From Uloborus plumipes (lineage: Eukaryota > Arthropoda > Arachnida > Araneae > Uloboridae), in assembly GCA_038373865.1 (NCBI GenBank), contig JAXGGA010001580.1, forward strand, positions 21,001 to 85,000: 64,000 bases of DNA. The letters run 5' to 3'. The stretch's first letter is position 1. Each line of letters opens with the position of its first letter. Both the position numbers and the translations under genes were made by a program. Shown piece by piece: positions 1 through 11,005 of this stretch. The notes beneath the pieces are model-generated. The model saw only the letters and a program-made list of their open reading frames with translations. It ran no database searches and was not told the DNA's origin.

Positions 1-1612
1 TTATTTATCACTGCAAGCCATCAGATAATTTGAAATAAATCAACTCGCATGTTTGGAATTTTACAGATGCCAAACTCAATTTTCACGTGCTAGGAATCTA
101 TTTATAGTACATTATGCAACTTCACATTATTTCGCTGTAGCTAACTGTGATCGTCACAAAGAAGAAAGCCTGGACATCTTTCAACATGAGTTGTGCATTC
201 TTTCAATCACTGGTTGCTTGCATTTAAAAATTCGACGTTTGCACAATGTCCAGATAGCATGCCAAAACGGAATGCAATGCCAACAGAACTTATCCTTTGA
301 CTGTCATGACCTTCTCATTCGTAATGGTTATGGACCAATGCGTTTTTTATATGCAAGTTTGTTTTATAACATAGCAGTTTATTTCAAACAGGCAAAAAGG
401 AAATGCAGTTTTGCTGAACATTTGTAATTTGTTATTATAATTAAAATCAACGCAGGGCACAACTAGACTCTATCAGGCCTCATTTGGGAAGTTTCAACTT
501 GCTACACTTGGAGTTTTTTAAGGTATACAAGGTGTACATCAGTGTTAAGAATAAGAATTTATATCTAGGTGTCTTGATGGCGCCTAGTTTGTTTCTAACT
601 TACAAAATAGATGCCCTTTTTAATGAATAAAATTAAAAACAAAATCATTAAACATACTGCTGTATTTAAAAATTGCTCTCATAAATTTATTTCAGACCAA
701 TTATAGGTCTGAATCAAGCTGAGTCGAGAAAGAAAAGCTTCAATGTGATCCAAAACTGTAGGTGTCAAATTTGGCACCTAGCGTTGGAAAGCTTGCGTTC
801 GAAAGTTTTGTTCGCATTATGCATGATTTGCATTCCGTCTAAAATTCTTAAATTTCCTAAAAAAATTTACAGGTCCTAAAATTCCTAAAATTGTACTAAA
901 ATTTTGTTGTGTTCCTAAAAAAATAGAAAACTTAACAGGTAACTGCTTAGAATAATTTAACTCTTCCGAAAGTATTTTATTGCAAAACCGAACAATTCAC
1001 TAGATATTCAATTTAAAAAATAGAATTATAACAAAATATTTAATTAAAAACAAACTCTTTACACTTTTCATCCTACAACAGATTTAAAATTCTCCCTTTT
1101 GAAAATTGAACTGTTAAATCTTTAAAACAGCTGTTTCACCATTCTACCTGAATGAAACCTTCATCTCGATTATTTACAACTTGGACATCCATAATTTTAT
1201 TTTTACCATTAGTTTGCAAATTGTTTGATTTTTTTTTTTTTTTTTTGCTGATAGATATTACTTGTAGGTTAGTCATTTTATGTCAACCCGTTTGAATATT
1301 TCAATCCTGTTGCATCTGAATACATTACAATTCAAACCATGAGCATTCTCAAAAAGTAGCATTAATTTTTATCTCTTTATTTTTGCTTTATGAAGATTTT
1401 GAAAAAATAACTAGATCTAAATTGTTGATAAGGATGTTAGGAATAACATCCCAGCAAGCAAAACTTCTTGCATCAAGATTGACGTGTCAAAAAGGCAATC
1501 TTTGCCTCTAGATTGTTATGTTACTGATTTTCGATTGTCAGAGTCTCGCCACAAGATTGACTGACAAGGAGCAACCTAATATCAAGAAAATAACAAAATA
1601 GGTTGTCATTGA
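1..1612. other. AT-rich non-coding, no gene recognised
   Basis: No frame here has recognisable coding character. The longest open frame (53-427, +) starts at a non-ATG codon and resembles no family I know. Around 840-930 there is a short imperfect repetition of CCTAAAATT-type motifs. The stretch may be upstream intron of the tetraspanin gene, but nothing in it shows that. Confidence 0.5.
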
Positions 1613-2011
1613 GTCATTCCATGTCAAGTGGACTAGTGGTCCCCACCTGACCATCTCCGATTTAGATCAAATTTAGAGGTGTAGACATACCTATGAAACT
1701 AACCTGTGCAAATTTTTAGCTTCCAAGATCCAAATCTGGAGGAACTAGGATCCCGCAAAAAAAGTGGTCCAAAATGGCAGATGAGCTTCGGGAAACGAGT
1801 TGCAATGTTTAGGTCAAGGTTGCAGAAAATTTTATCACAGTGGAAGGCCAATATTTTTGGAGCTTAAAGTACTTTTGGTTGTCAACACTCTCCAGTATAT
1901 TTTGTAAGATTACGCTTATTAGATTTTATGTAGCACACGCCTAAACTCGCGAAAGAAACGTGGTGGACAGTTTTTTTCCTAGATTTCAGGTTGTCATAAA
2001 TTTTGAACCAC
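1613..2011 (+). repeat. Half copy of the 11006-13656 foldback element
   Basis: The sequence starts with GAGTCATTCCATGTCAA and follows the left arm of the palindrome at 11006-13656 closely for about 400 bp, including the shared CTAGGATCCCGCAAAAAA and CTCCAGTATAT blocks. It diverges near 2011, and no opposing arm follows. It is therefore a truncated or single-arm copy of that family. A hAT-type element is inserted just beyond it at 2034. Confidence 0.8.
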
Positions 2012-2033
2012 AAAACAGTTATTGTGTCAGTTA

Positions 2034-3440
2034 CAGGGTTGGCAAAAACCCGGGTTTTTCTACAAAAACCCAACCCACCCGGGTTTTCTGGGTTTTTACG
2101 GGTTTTTCTGGGTTTTTGTATGTTAAAATTCTATTTCTTATGCGGGTATTGATATATAATGAATGCATTCATTCATATAAAAATATATTTGTTAAGTTAG
2201 TCCTGAATTAAATTTAATCAATGTCAATTGATTAATAATTAATATTATTAACAGTATCCATTAATAATATCATCAACCAAATTGTAATATTTAATCTATA
2301 TTTAAGGAGCTTTGGACAATGGTTTCAGCTATGAACTTTTATCACTTGTCTTTTACAAAATAGAAGAACTGTTACAAATGGGCTTTCCTACAAATTCAGG
2401 AATATTTAGGGTGTAAAAATTTCAAAAACTTAAATTTTTTCCATTAAAAAATTAAAACCATTGTTTATTAATAGCACTTGTTTATTAATAGAAATAATCA
2501 TCTTTTTTCATTAAGTAGCCTGCTTCAATATCTAGTCATGTCATTTGCATGTTTTTTATAAGGCATATCTCAATGCTAGGTGTGTGTCTGAGATAAAGGA
2601 AGTGTCTCCCCCCCCTCCCCTTCCTATTTTCAAAACCAAAACTGATTAATTTCAGATGGGGGAGGGGATTAATTTCAGCGTGGGGACTCTTAATCAATTT
2701 TTTTTTGAAATAATCATTAAAAAAAACTAGGTTAACATTAGAGCTTTGCAAGAATTATAAATTTATTAATAAATGCTTGTCATAATATTTTAGTAGTAAA
2801 AAACTGCGTGGGGATGCATTTTCTTTGTTTTTTTTTTAATCAAAGAAAGGGTTTAGTGCTTCAAGTCAGTGGTATGGTACCTCTATAATATAGCACTTGA
2901 AAATCATCAGATACTAAATGCAGTAGGGTTAGAAGAAATGAAGAGCAAAACTTGATTTTCTTGCTCCAGAATAAAAGCAAAAATTGCAGTATTTTGTCAT
3001 TATTTGACTGCTGTGTTCAATCAAAATTATCATAAAACATTAATTAAGCAATTGTTTCCATCTACAAGAAGTTTATCAATAGATCATTTTCAATTTATTT
3101 TAAAATTTGAAATTTGCAATCAAAAAATGAATAAATAATAATAATAAGTATTTTGCAACAAAAAGTAGTATCATAGCTAAGAAAATTTTCTGGACGATGA
3201 CTTGAAAATTGAAGAAATAATAATTTTTTTATAAAATAAATAATTACTCTAAGAAAAATTATCTCAAATAAACCTGATTTCGTACTTATTTTTTATGTAT
3301 AATTTAGATGAGATATTATTGACTATATTTATTGATAACTGAGAAATTAACAAAAACCCACTTTTGACCGCCCCCCCCAGAACCCCACCAGAAAAACCCG
3401 GGCGGGTTTTTCTGGGCTGGGACCACCTTTGCCAACCCTG
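2034..3440. mobile_element. Non-autonomous hAT-type DNA transposon, 8-bp TSD
   Basis: The termini are CAGGGTTGGCAAAAACCC on the left and the inverse (ending TTTGCCAACCCTG) on the right. Both sides are flanked by GTCAGTTA (2026-2033 and 3441-3448), an exact 8-bp target duplication. Terminal CAG plus an 8-bp duplication is the hAT superfamily signature. Subterminal regions repeat CCCGGGTTTTTCTGGG in both orientations. The 1.4-kb interior is AT-rich with no transposase frame, so the element is non-autonomous. Confidence 0.85.
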
Positions 3441-3448
3441 GTCAGTTA

Positions 3449-5379
3449 TCCTTAATATAATTATTAATTACTCCTCCAGTTTTTTAAAAAAAATTCTCAA
3501 CAGTATTTTTATCTGCTTTTGAAAGTGCATCAATTTGTCACAACATATTTATTGGGAGTTTATAAGTTAGCATATAAAACAAATATAGCTTTCAGCTTAG
3601 TTTGATGTTCAGAAATGTTTATGCTATTTAAAATATCACTATGCTCTTGTGGGGGAGGGGGGAGGAACAGAGTTGAAAAGCAAGTATGGGGGCTTTTGAT
3701 AATAAATATATATTACACTTCTGGTTTAAAATCAAAGAATTGTTGTGTTCCCGAAGAACTTTATGCATAGGAAACTTTTCTGGTAATTAAGAAACCAAGA
3801 AAAATATTAACCTTTAAAAACCAGGTGGTACACATGCTGTACCGCAAGTCTTTTTTCCTTTGAGGACTGGGTTGAAATCTTCGCTTCTACCCTTTAGAAC
3901 AGGGGATTTTTTCAAGAGTTCATACTCCCTTAGTGGGGGATTGCAGCTTTGTTTTCGAATTGCGAAGTCATAAAACCTAAGTGCTTGTCGTTGCGCCTTC
4001 CCGTTTTCAGAGAAAAAGGTATCTACAATTCAACACTTGTACCGTCCTTCTCGAAAGAAAAACTTCTATAAGAATATCCCGGATCCAAAAGGTTAATAAG
4101 TTACAAACATAAGTCTTGACTAAACATGTTAAGATGGACTCTAGGATGACTAGAATAACTTTTTCAGTTGCCCATATGTATAAAAGCAAAAAAAAAAAAG
4201 TGATGAAAATGTATTTTGAAACTTGAGTGGAAAATTAATCTTAAATATGATACTTCCTTTGCTTTATTCAAGGAAGTGAATGATTGATTTAACAATCCTG
4301 TTATATTCGCATGCATTTTTGCAGCCAAAGTACAGAAAAGCTACATTGTTTTTTTTGTTCTTTAAAGTTAAAATGTACGTTTTCTGCATTCAATTTGAAA
4401 TAAATCCCATCAGCTTTTCAGGATTTCAGTTTATTTTTTTCAAATGTAAATCTGCTAACAAAATGTTATTTGGCAATCAGAATTTTGTGTGTAAAAAAAA
4501 AAAGAAATATTTAATAGATCAGCCAAAAAACTTCAAAACATTTAGCTTGTTAAGTGGACTCTCAATAATTTTACCTAAATACTTACTGAATCAGTTTGAA
4601 TGCAAAATACTTCTTTAGGAATTTTTTTTTATATTTATTTGTTTTTCAAAATAAATATCCTAATTAATGATATTCTTTCATTTTGAACTTATGTCATCTA
4701 ATATTTAAAATTTCATAGTAGAATGTTTTCAATCACCTTTTTTTTTCTTTCTTAAGAGAGGAAGAGAAAGTTATGTAGCAAATTGTTTTTGATTGTGTTG
4801 GTGATCAGCTTACTAAATGAGATTTTGCAGTTTAATGTGTAAGGCTTAAACAATAATTCAGTATGTCAGCAGTTTCCAAACCTTTTTTCTGCACCATTCA
4901 ATTTTCCTAAAGAAATTTCATAAATGTTATTCTGAAGTTACAAATTATTTTAATTTAACCAAAACAATACAATATTTTATGTAAAAATACTTTTTATGCA
5001 ATTTGACTTATTTATTTATTAAATGTTATTTTGATATGAGTATGAAAAATTTTACTCTGCTTTACAACTCATAAAAAATTACAGAAATATAAATGCAAAT
5101 ATAACACCAGTGAAGTATTGGCACAGTGTTTTTGCAATTTGTGGGCTTGCTTTTAAGTGCAAATGCACTCAAATCATAGTGTCATTGAAAAGATATTGTC
5201 AGTTATTTTATACCTCCTTTCCTAGGGAGGCATTATACAAAAAAAAAAAAAATATATATATATGTAGATTTTTTTTTTTTTTTTGCAATGCTTTTTTTTC
5301 TGCATGAAGATTTTACTTAAATTTCATATGATTGAAGTATAAGAAGGGAAAGTATAAAATCATGTTCTGTTTTTTTTAG
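3449..5379. other. AT-rich, presumed tetraspanin intron
   Basis: This stretch lies directly upstream of the first recognised tetraspanin exon and ends in a polypyrimidine tract and TTTTTTTAG acceptor. I looked for an exon ending the third transmembrane segment of the family and did not find one. Open frames at 4280-4618 and 5110-5307 are AT-driven and look non-coding. Confidence 0.4.
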
Positions 5380-5478
5380 ATTAAAAATCAAGCCACAAAT
5401 GGCTTCCAGGCTTTTATTGTCCATTACAGAGAAGATCCTGATAGACAGAATCTTATAGATTGGATTCAAGAGCAATGG
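5380..5478 (+). CDS. Tetraspanin (TspanC8, TSPAN5/14/17-like), first exon seen: start of large extracellular loop
   Basis: This 99-nt exon, read in phase 0, encodes 33 residues beginning IKNQATNGF and ending LIDWIQEQW. It lies between a TTTTTTTAG acceptor and a GTGAAT donor. The family has the same order here: end of TM3, a helical start of the large loop, then an aromatic residue just before the CCG motif. Joining to the exon at 6856 gives QW-LECCG in frame. Across exons 5380 to 16743 the loop has exactly eight cysteines (CC, NC, AC, CC, QC, GC), the mark of the TspanC8 subgroup. That subgroup escorts the membrane protease ADAM10/Kuzbanian and so influences Notch cleavage. The function is inferred from the family. 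Exons for the N-terminus and TM1-3 were not found and probably lie upstream of the window. Confidence 0.88.
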
Positions 5479-5871
5479 GTGAATAATCTTTATTATTATT
5501 AAATGTTGAATGATTATTGTGGCAGCACAAAAATTATTTTTGTTATGAAAATAATTACAGTAACTAAATTTCTCAAGTGTACTAAGTAGAAAAACAACAA
5601 ATGATAGCAATATTTGAAATTGTCCTTAAGTAAAATCAGGCTGAAAGGTAAAATTTAACTTTGAAGAAGCATAGTCCTATCAACAGATTATAAAGCTTTC
5701 AGTCAATTGGATGTTTTCCGTATTATTTTTTATTATTGAAAGTGAGTAATTTTTTACCTACAAAAGTATGTTTTTGCACCTCTTCTTGACTTATACATTA
5801 ATAGAAATCTTTATCAATTCTTTGAGTGCACTACAGAAATTTTTACTGTCTACTTGTATTCAAACCTTGTC

Positions 5872-6117
5872 ATGAGAAGTCTGACCACTTCTCATGTGCC
5901 ATTCGAGCATGGTATTCCTAAGAGAGAGTTTGCACTAAAGAATCACGCATCTATGACAGCAAGCTTCTGTTTTAAGCAGCTAGCGTCATGTGTCAATCAA
6001 GATTCATTGAAGAAAATTTTTCGCACTAACCAAAGAGATAAGAGTCTGGCTGCAGCCCTGAAAGAGTTCGTGCTTCAGGCCCTTCATTTAGGGGGAACAA
6101 TAAAGAATATCGTTTAG
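5872..6117 (+). other. Open frame inside tetraspanin intron, unrecognised
   Basis: An ATG-initiated frame of about 81 codons in a locally GC-richer patch ends at 6117. Codon use looks more protein-like than the surrounding AT-rich sequence (for example FVLQALHLGG near its end). I recognise no family. It lies in the intron between 5478 and 6856 on the host-gene strand. It may be a fragment of a transposon protein or chance, and is not proposed as a tetraspanin exon. Confidence 0.15.
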
Positions 6118-6226
6118 AAGTCAAACCGTGTTAATTTGAACACTCTTTAAACAAATTACTGCTAAAGGAAAACTACATTTCCAATACCCATCTTATGGTT
6201 TGTGGTGTATTGCTCTGTGGATAGGA

Positions 6227-6517
6227 CAAGGGCGATCCAGAAATGCTCCAAGGGAGGGGTGATTGTTTTTTTTTTCTACTTGTCCCTCCCCCCCCCTTTT
6301 TTTTTAAAAAAACACATATACTGATTAACACTTGTTTATTACGAATGTTTCGGTCTTCAATTTAAAAAAAAAATCCAGATCAGAGCCCTAAATTCCACCA
6401 ACTCACCATAGTATCATCGAAGATCGTCTAAAATTGCTATTTTAGAACTTCAAAGTCTAAAAGCTGCTGAAGTCCCTCAAGGGAGGGGCGATCGCCCCTC
6501 GCTTGTATCCGCCCCTG
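6227..6517. mobile_element. Short hAT-like MITE (about 290 bp)
   Basis: The right end reads GGGGCGATCGCCCCTCGC then GCCCCTG. The left end, CAAGGGCGATCCAGAA, is an imperfect inverse of it. Flanks GGATAGGA (6219-6226) and GGATATAA (6518-6525) agree at six of eight positions, fitting a decayed 8-bp duplication. No coding capacity. Confidence 0.5.
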
Positions 6518-6855
6518 GGATATAATAAACTGCCGTAAAGACAAACCGGTTTTAAAGGTCCCTTGGAGTTTGTTTTTACAAGGTTTGCCTGTACTACACA
6601 GACGTTCTCATCAGCGCTTTTCCACGTATTGCATGTAGCCTTTTAGCCATGTTTCCTGTGGCTCATCAGTTGATTGACCAGTTTTCACTTAGCATGGTGA
6701 AATAGTTTCCTATTCCCTTTGTAGCAGAAATAAATGTTTCTAATCAGAGATTCTTTAGTCCCTTGGGATTAAATGGTCCTTTAATGTGAATGATTTGTAC
6801 CAACAGCCAATTGTGTTGCATTTAAATAATGTGATGTGCTTATTATTTGTTTCAG

Positions 6856-6984
6856 CTGGAATGCTGTGGAATTGAAGGTCCTAAAGATTGGGACATGAAT
6901 GTCTATTTTAATTGTTCCAGTATCGATGTTGGTAGTAGAGAAGCATGTGGTGTTCCATTTTCTTGTTGCAAACCTCAGCCAAAT
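6856..6984 (+). CDS. Tetraspanin exon: CCG motif and core of large extracellular loop
   Basis: The exon is 129 nt (43 codons, phase 0 at both ends) between TTTGTTTCAG and GTAAGT. It begins LECCGIEGP, the invariant tetraspanin CCG, and continues with YFNCSS, REACGVPFSCC. The NVYFNC and CGVPFSCC blocks match TSPAN5/14/17 and fly Tsp86D/Tsp3A-type proteins, not other tetraspanins. Six of the eight loop cysteines are here. Asn in NCSS is a standard N-glycosylation site. Confidence 0.95.
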
Positions 6985-7865
6985 GTAAGTATATTTTCAT
7001 TCTCTATTTTTTCTTTGTCTTTTTCATAATTGTAATAATTAAGTTTTTCTTCCGATTCGTCCAATTTAAAAGAAAACAATAGTTGGTATTGTATGTTTAT
7101 TAGTTTTATTATACTTATAAATAATCTACTATTTACCAATTAATTAGTTTGTTGAAATTTCCGTTTGATACACTTGTTAAATTACATGTAGTGTTTTTAC
7201 CTTACATCCTCCTGTTGAAAGTTACTATTTGACAAGCAAATATTTTGCATTCATCATAAATTTTGGCAAAATATTTATTTATTCCATCAATACATTTCTT
7301 GTTGCCTCCCTTTCCATTAATATTTTAATTCTATTTATTCAATTGTTTAAAGGCATTTTATGATGCAAGATTGAAATAAACTCTTTACTTATGGAACTAT
7401 GAATAAATGCAAAGTTACCTGGTTTATATGTATTCAGATTTCATCATTTTTAGGGAGACAGCATTCAAAATCAAATTTAAATTGTTAGTTTTATTTGGGG
7501 TCTGGAGCTCCCTTTGTTTTTTACTCACTAATTTTTCCCTTCGTGTTTTCTTCAGTAAAATGAAAATTATCTTTCTGAACTCTAAAATTTGTTGCTGATA
7601 GTCACTTTGTATTCGTATACATTTTCCGTTGAACATATTTGGAACCTATGAAATATATTTTCAAAAATGAATTAAATTATTTCTCTGCAGGCAAATTATG
7701 TATGTAGCTATGCAATAATACTGTGCATGTATACTCACTCAGTAATGTTAACTTTGTGTACGAAAAAAAGCTGAAAAGTAGTTTGTGAATCATAATTTTG
7801 TAGTCACTGTTGTGCATAATGAATGATGTTAATTTTGTTTTTTACTTATTTGCTTTTCAATGCAG

Positions 7866-7916
7866 GAAGTTATAAAAAATAAGCAGTGTGGATATGATGT
7901 TAGAAAACAGGATTAT
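7866..7916 (+). CDS. Tetraspanin small exon carrying seventh loop cysteine
   Basis: This 51-nt microexon (17 codons, phase 0) lies between TTTTCAATGCAG and GTAAGT. It encodes EVIKNKQCGYDVRKQDY. The QCGYDVR block aligns with the conserved segment of TSPAN5/14 after the PFSCC motif. It supplies the seventh cysteine and leaves the frame ready for either of the two tandem versions of the next exon. Confidence 0.93.
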
Positions 7917-9689
7917 GTAAGTTGATTTTCTGTTTTGTTTGTTTATTAATACTGATGAATATTTAATAAATTCATGATTTCTTCAGAATTTTTATTTTTC
8001 TGTGTTGTATACTTTAAAGATGAAATTTGTTTTAACACTAAGTAAGACATTATTTTGACCTTGATGAAACACAACTAGATAAGAATGCAATTTTTGCTGA
8101 GGATGTATGTCTTGTTTTACTGTCTCTTTTAGCCCGTTTTTAATCAATACTTAGCTTAAAAGCTTCGGCAAGTTTGTAAAACCCAAAAGTGTGTTATTTG
8201 TCTTTTAAGTTTTGAATTTTATCCAGCAACTCAATTACCTGCCTTTTAGCATGAAGGCAAGGAATAGGCCACCAGCAGTGGCAAATTTACCATGTTACTA
8301 TTGCGAGGGCTCGCCAAGACTGTATAGGCCCCTCAAGAGATATAGAAGTGCACCTGATAAATGTTTTACATTGTTTTGTGATAGACTAAGCCCCAACCCC
8401 CCAATAAAAAAATGCATTGGGACGGCTGTCCAATTTTGTAAATCCACCAGCAGCTACCAAGGTGGCTAGATTAGTGTCCTCCTATGGTGGCTCGTCGTAA
8501 TACACGGCCTTTGGCACTGAAGTTCAGGGGTGCTGCCTCTTCTTGTTGACTGTGGTATTACATTGACTAAGCCTCTTCTCACTGTGGTGCTTCAAACTGC
8601 ATATCTCACTTAATCGACTATTGTTTGAACCAGGAATAATTGGTGGTAGGTCAACTTATCTTCTCCGGTTACTCAATTCACTTTTGCCCAAACAAGAGCA
8701 AAGTATTATTGGCAAGTCGTCAGCTGTATACCAATTTTGATGCGAGAGATTATTTGATATTAATTTTGATAAGAGTTGCTTATAAATATTTGATAGTATA
8801 AAGCTAATGTATCTTTCAAAACTTTTGAACTCGAATTAATTGCTTCAATGTCTGAATAAGTGTGAGAATGAAAGCATTTTAATTGCATATTCTAATTTCA
8901 TTGTTGCATGCATTCAATATAGTCGAAATTCAGTTTTTGTTTTCAATACATTTTACCTGAGAAATGTGCATATCATGTAGGATACTTAAGTATTCATTAT
9001 TTTAGACTTTGTAAACTTAATTTTGACAAAAACAATTTCATGGTATCTAAAAGGTTATAAAATTGAATTTCATTTATGTGTATACATCATTTGTCACTGT
9101 TAAATATTTAATAATATATTTGCACCTCCAAAATCCACTATGTGCATTTGTACCAACTGTTTAGAAAAAAGAAGAAAGACTGTCAAGTTGATTTTTTTTT
9201 TTTTCGCTATTTCAAACTGATTTTAATTTAATTTCATGGCATTTAATGAAGTCAGTTATTTTTTATACTTATTTCCAGTCAATACTTCACCCACTTTTTA
9301 AACAGAGTTGGTGTAGAAATGTTTTTTCTTTATAAACACATTGTGGTTTTCTGGATTTATCATCTACAGAATCACTACCCATAGCAGATTTTCAAAACCA
9401 ATTCACTGTGTAAAATTTTTCCAAAACCAATGAAAAAGGAAAAATTGAATTTCTTGTAAATAGTAGGCTTTGGAGGTGCTATTTACATGCTATAAGTCCG
9501 GACAATATTATATATGATGTAATTTTTTCTTCAAAATATTTGTAACATATATTCTTATTGCTCTTCAATAGTAAAAGTGAAATTCATTAATGCTTACTCA
9601 TTATTAATCTGGAACTGTAGCTAGCCTAAATTGCAAGTAACCTATCATTATTTTATTGTGTGGAAAAAATCACTTCTTGATGCTATTAG
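7917..9689 (+). other. Tetraspanin intron
   Basis: An intron of about 1.8 kb. It contains a GC-richer patch around 8250-8600 with an 85-codon open frame (8212-8469) that I cannot assign and that is probably a decayed repeat. Otherwise AT-rich with no second feature. Confidence 0.5.
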
Positions 9690-9806
9690 ACAGGGGATAA
9701 GTCAACGGTGATCTATGAAAAGGGCTGCTTGCGTGCTGGTGAGGAATGGATCGAAGCTAATCTAGTGCCGGTGGCGGGAGTTTCAGTTGGTGTTGCTGTG
9801 CTACAG
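9690..9806 (+). CDS. Tetraspanin alternative exon version A: last loop cysteine plus TM4
   Basis: The exon is 117 nt (39 codons, phase 0) from the acceptor GCTATTAG to the donor GTAGCG. It opens TGDKSTVIYEKGC and continues GEEW, then the hydrophobic run VPVAGVSVGVAVLQ. It holds the eighth loop cysteine (KGC) and most of TM4, as in TSPAN5/14. I chose the upstream AG (before ACA) because the AG two codons later breaks the frame. The donor is weaker than that of version B (GTAGCG against GTATGT). Version B, 500 bp downstream, has the same length and phase and 21 of 39 identical residues, so the two look like mutually exclusive exons. Confidence 0.88.
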
Positions 9807-10306
9807 GTAGCGCTTCTTTAACCCCCTGTTAATATTTCTGTGTGTTGCACTAACATTTCAGGTGGCTTGCTGTAAATAACAGCTTTTATATGTCAATGGA
9901 AATCCTCTTGACATGTTTGAGATTTTCTTCTACCATTTATATCTAGTTTTTAAAAATATTTAACTCGTGCAAATTATCATCTAATGTGATTATTGTTTGT
10001 AAAAAATTATAATTACGCTGAACGGATGGAATAAATACCTTAATTTGCAACTCCTTTAATGCTCGTTTGGCGTTCAGATTTCCTTAAAAATGGAGGAAAT
10101 GAAAAAAAAAAAAATGCTCTTCCTTTTTGTTTCCCTTATTCTAAAAATAATTAAATAGGCTCTGCACTCTTATTGTGTCAGTGTATAGTAAAGCAAATTT
10201 CAAGCTTTTGGAGGATTTCTGTTATGCACTTTCTAAAGGTCTGCTCAGGTAAGTGATTCAAGTAGCTTGTTTAATTTTGGTTTTTGAGTACATTGATCAT
10301 CTTCAG

Positions 10307-10423
10307 GAACGAGATAGATCACGTGTTATCTTTGAGAAGGGTTGTGTACAATCTGGTGAAGAGTGGGCTGAAAAGAATCTTTTACCTTTGGCTGGAGTTG
10401 TTCTAGCTATAGCTTTTGCACAG
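10307..10423 (+). CDS. Tetraspanin alternative exon version B: last loop cysteine plus TM4
   Basis: The exon is 117 nt (39 codons, phase 0) between ATCATCTTCAG and GTATGT. It opens ERDRSRVIFEKGC, then GEEWAEKN, then the TM4 run LPLAGVVLAIAFAQ. It matches version A residue for residue without gaps (21 of 39 identical, most others conservative), keeping KGC and GEEW. Both splice sites are intact and no stop is present. It therefore looks functional and not like a dead duplicate. Including both exons would keep frame but add a second TM4, so exclusivity is expected from protein topology. Confidence 0.9.
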
Positions 10424-11005
10424 GTATGTAATTGAAATGTAAGAGATAATGAAACTTAATTTTTATGACATACACTTTGATAGGCTTTTCATACCTCAAA
10501 ATTCTTTTTTTTCTCTGGGTGTTTTATTTTTCTCTGGCAGCAATTTGTCTAAATTTATGAAATTTCAATGACAGTTTATACTATTAATAAATCTGGTTTT
10601 ACATTTGTCTTTATGGAGTAGTACTTGCTCCGCTCCATGTTAAACTAAAATCCTTTGAAAATTTTCGTAATCATAATTTATTTGAATAATGCAGTTAAAA
10701 GATAATCTTGAAAGATCTAGTTATTTGTTTGTACGTGCATATAGTTCTGCCTTAGCCTTGGTCAGGCTCGTCATTTCGAATTTTTCCAGGAAGGGATCAA
10801 AAAGAGCAAACCCAATGCAATTTTATACAAAAACAAGAAAAACAACGCCCACTTACATGAAAATACATTGATTTCTTAAAGTCAGGGGTGGTGTCAATTG
10901 TCCCTTCTAATTGATGAGACTTGCCTTGGCTTAAGGGCAATAACTTGCAATTTATTACTAGTCACATACTCATCCTGAATAACTTTAAAAAGGATACTTT
11001 ACTTT

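Noticed and set aside
3840..3873. FEDW-like codons followed by GTTGAA, tested as the end of the TM3 exon
   Set aside because: Upstream residues are not hydrophobic in the way TM3 requires, and the donor is poor.
10204..10247. CTCAG/GTAAGT, a perfect donor with an upstream AG, suggesting another exon before version B
   Set aside because: The enclosed 44 nt do not keep phase and resemble no part of a tetraspanin.
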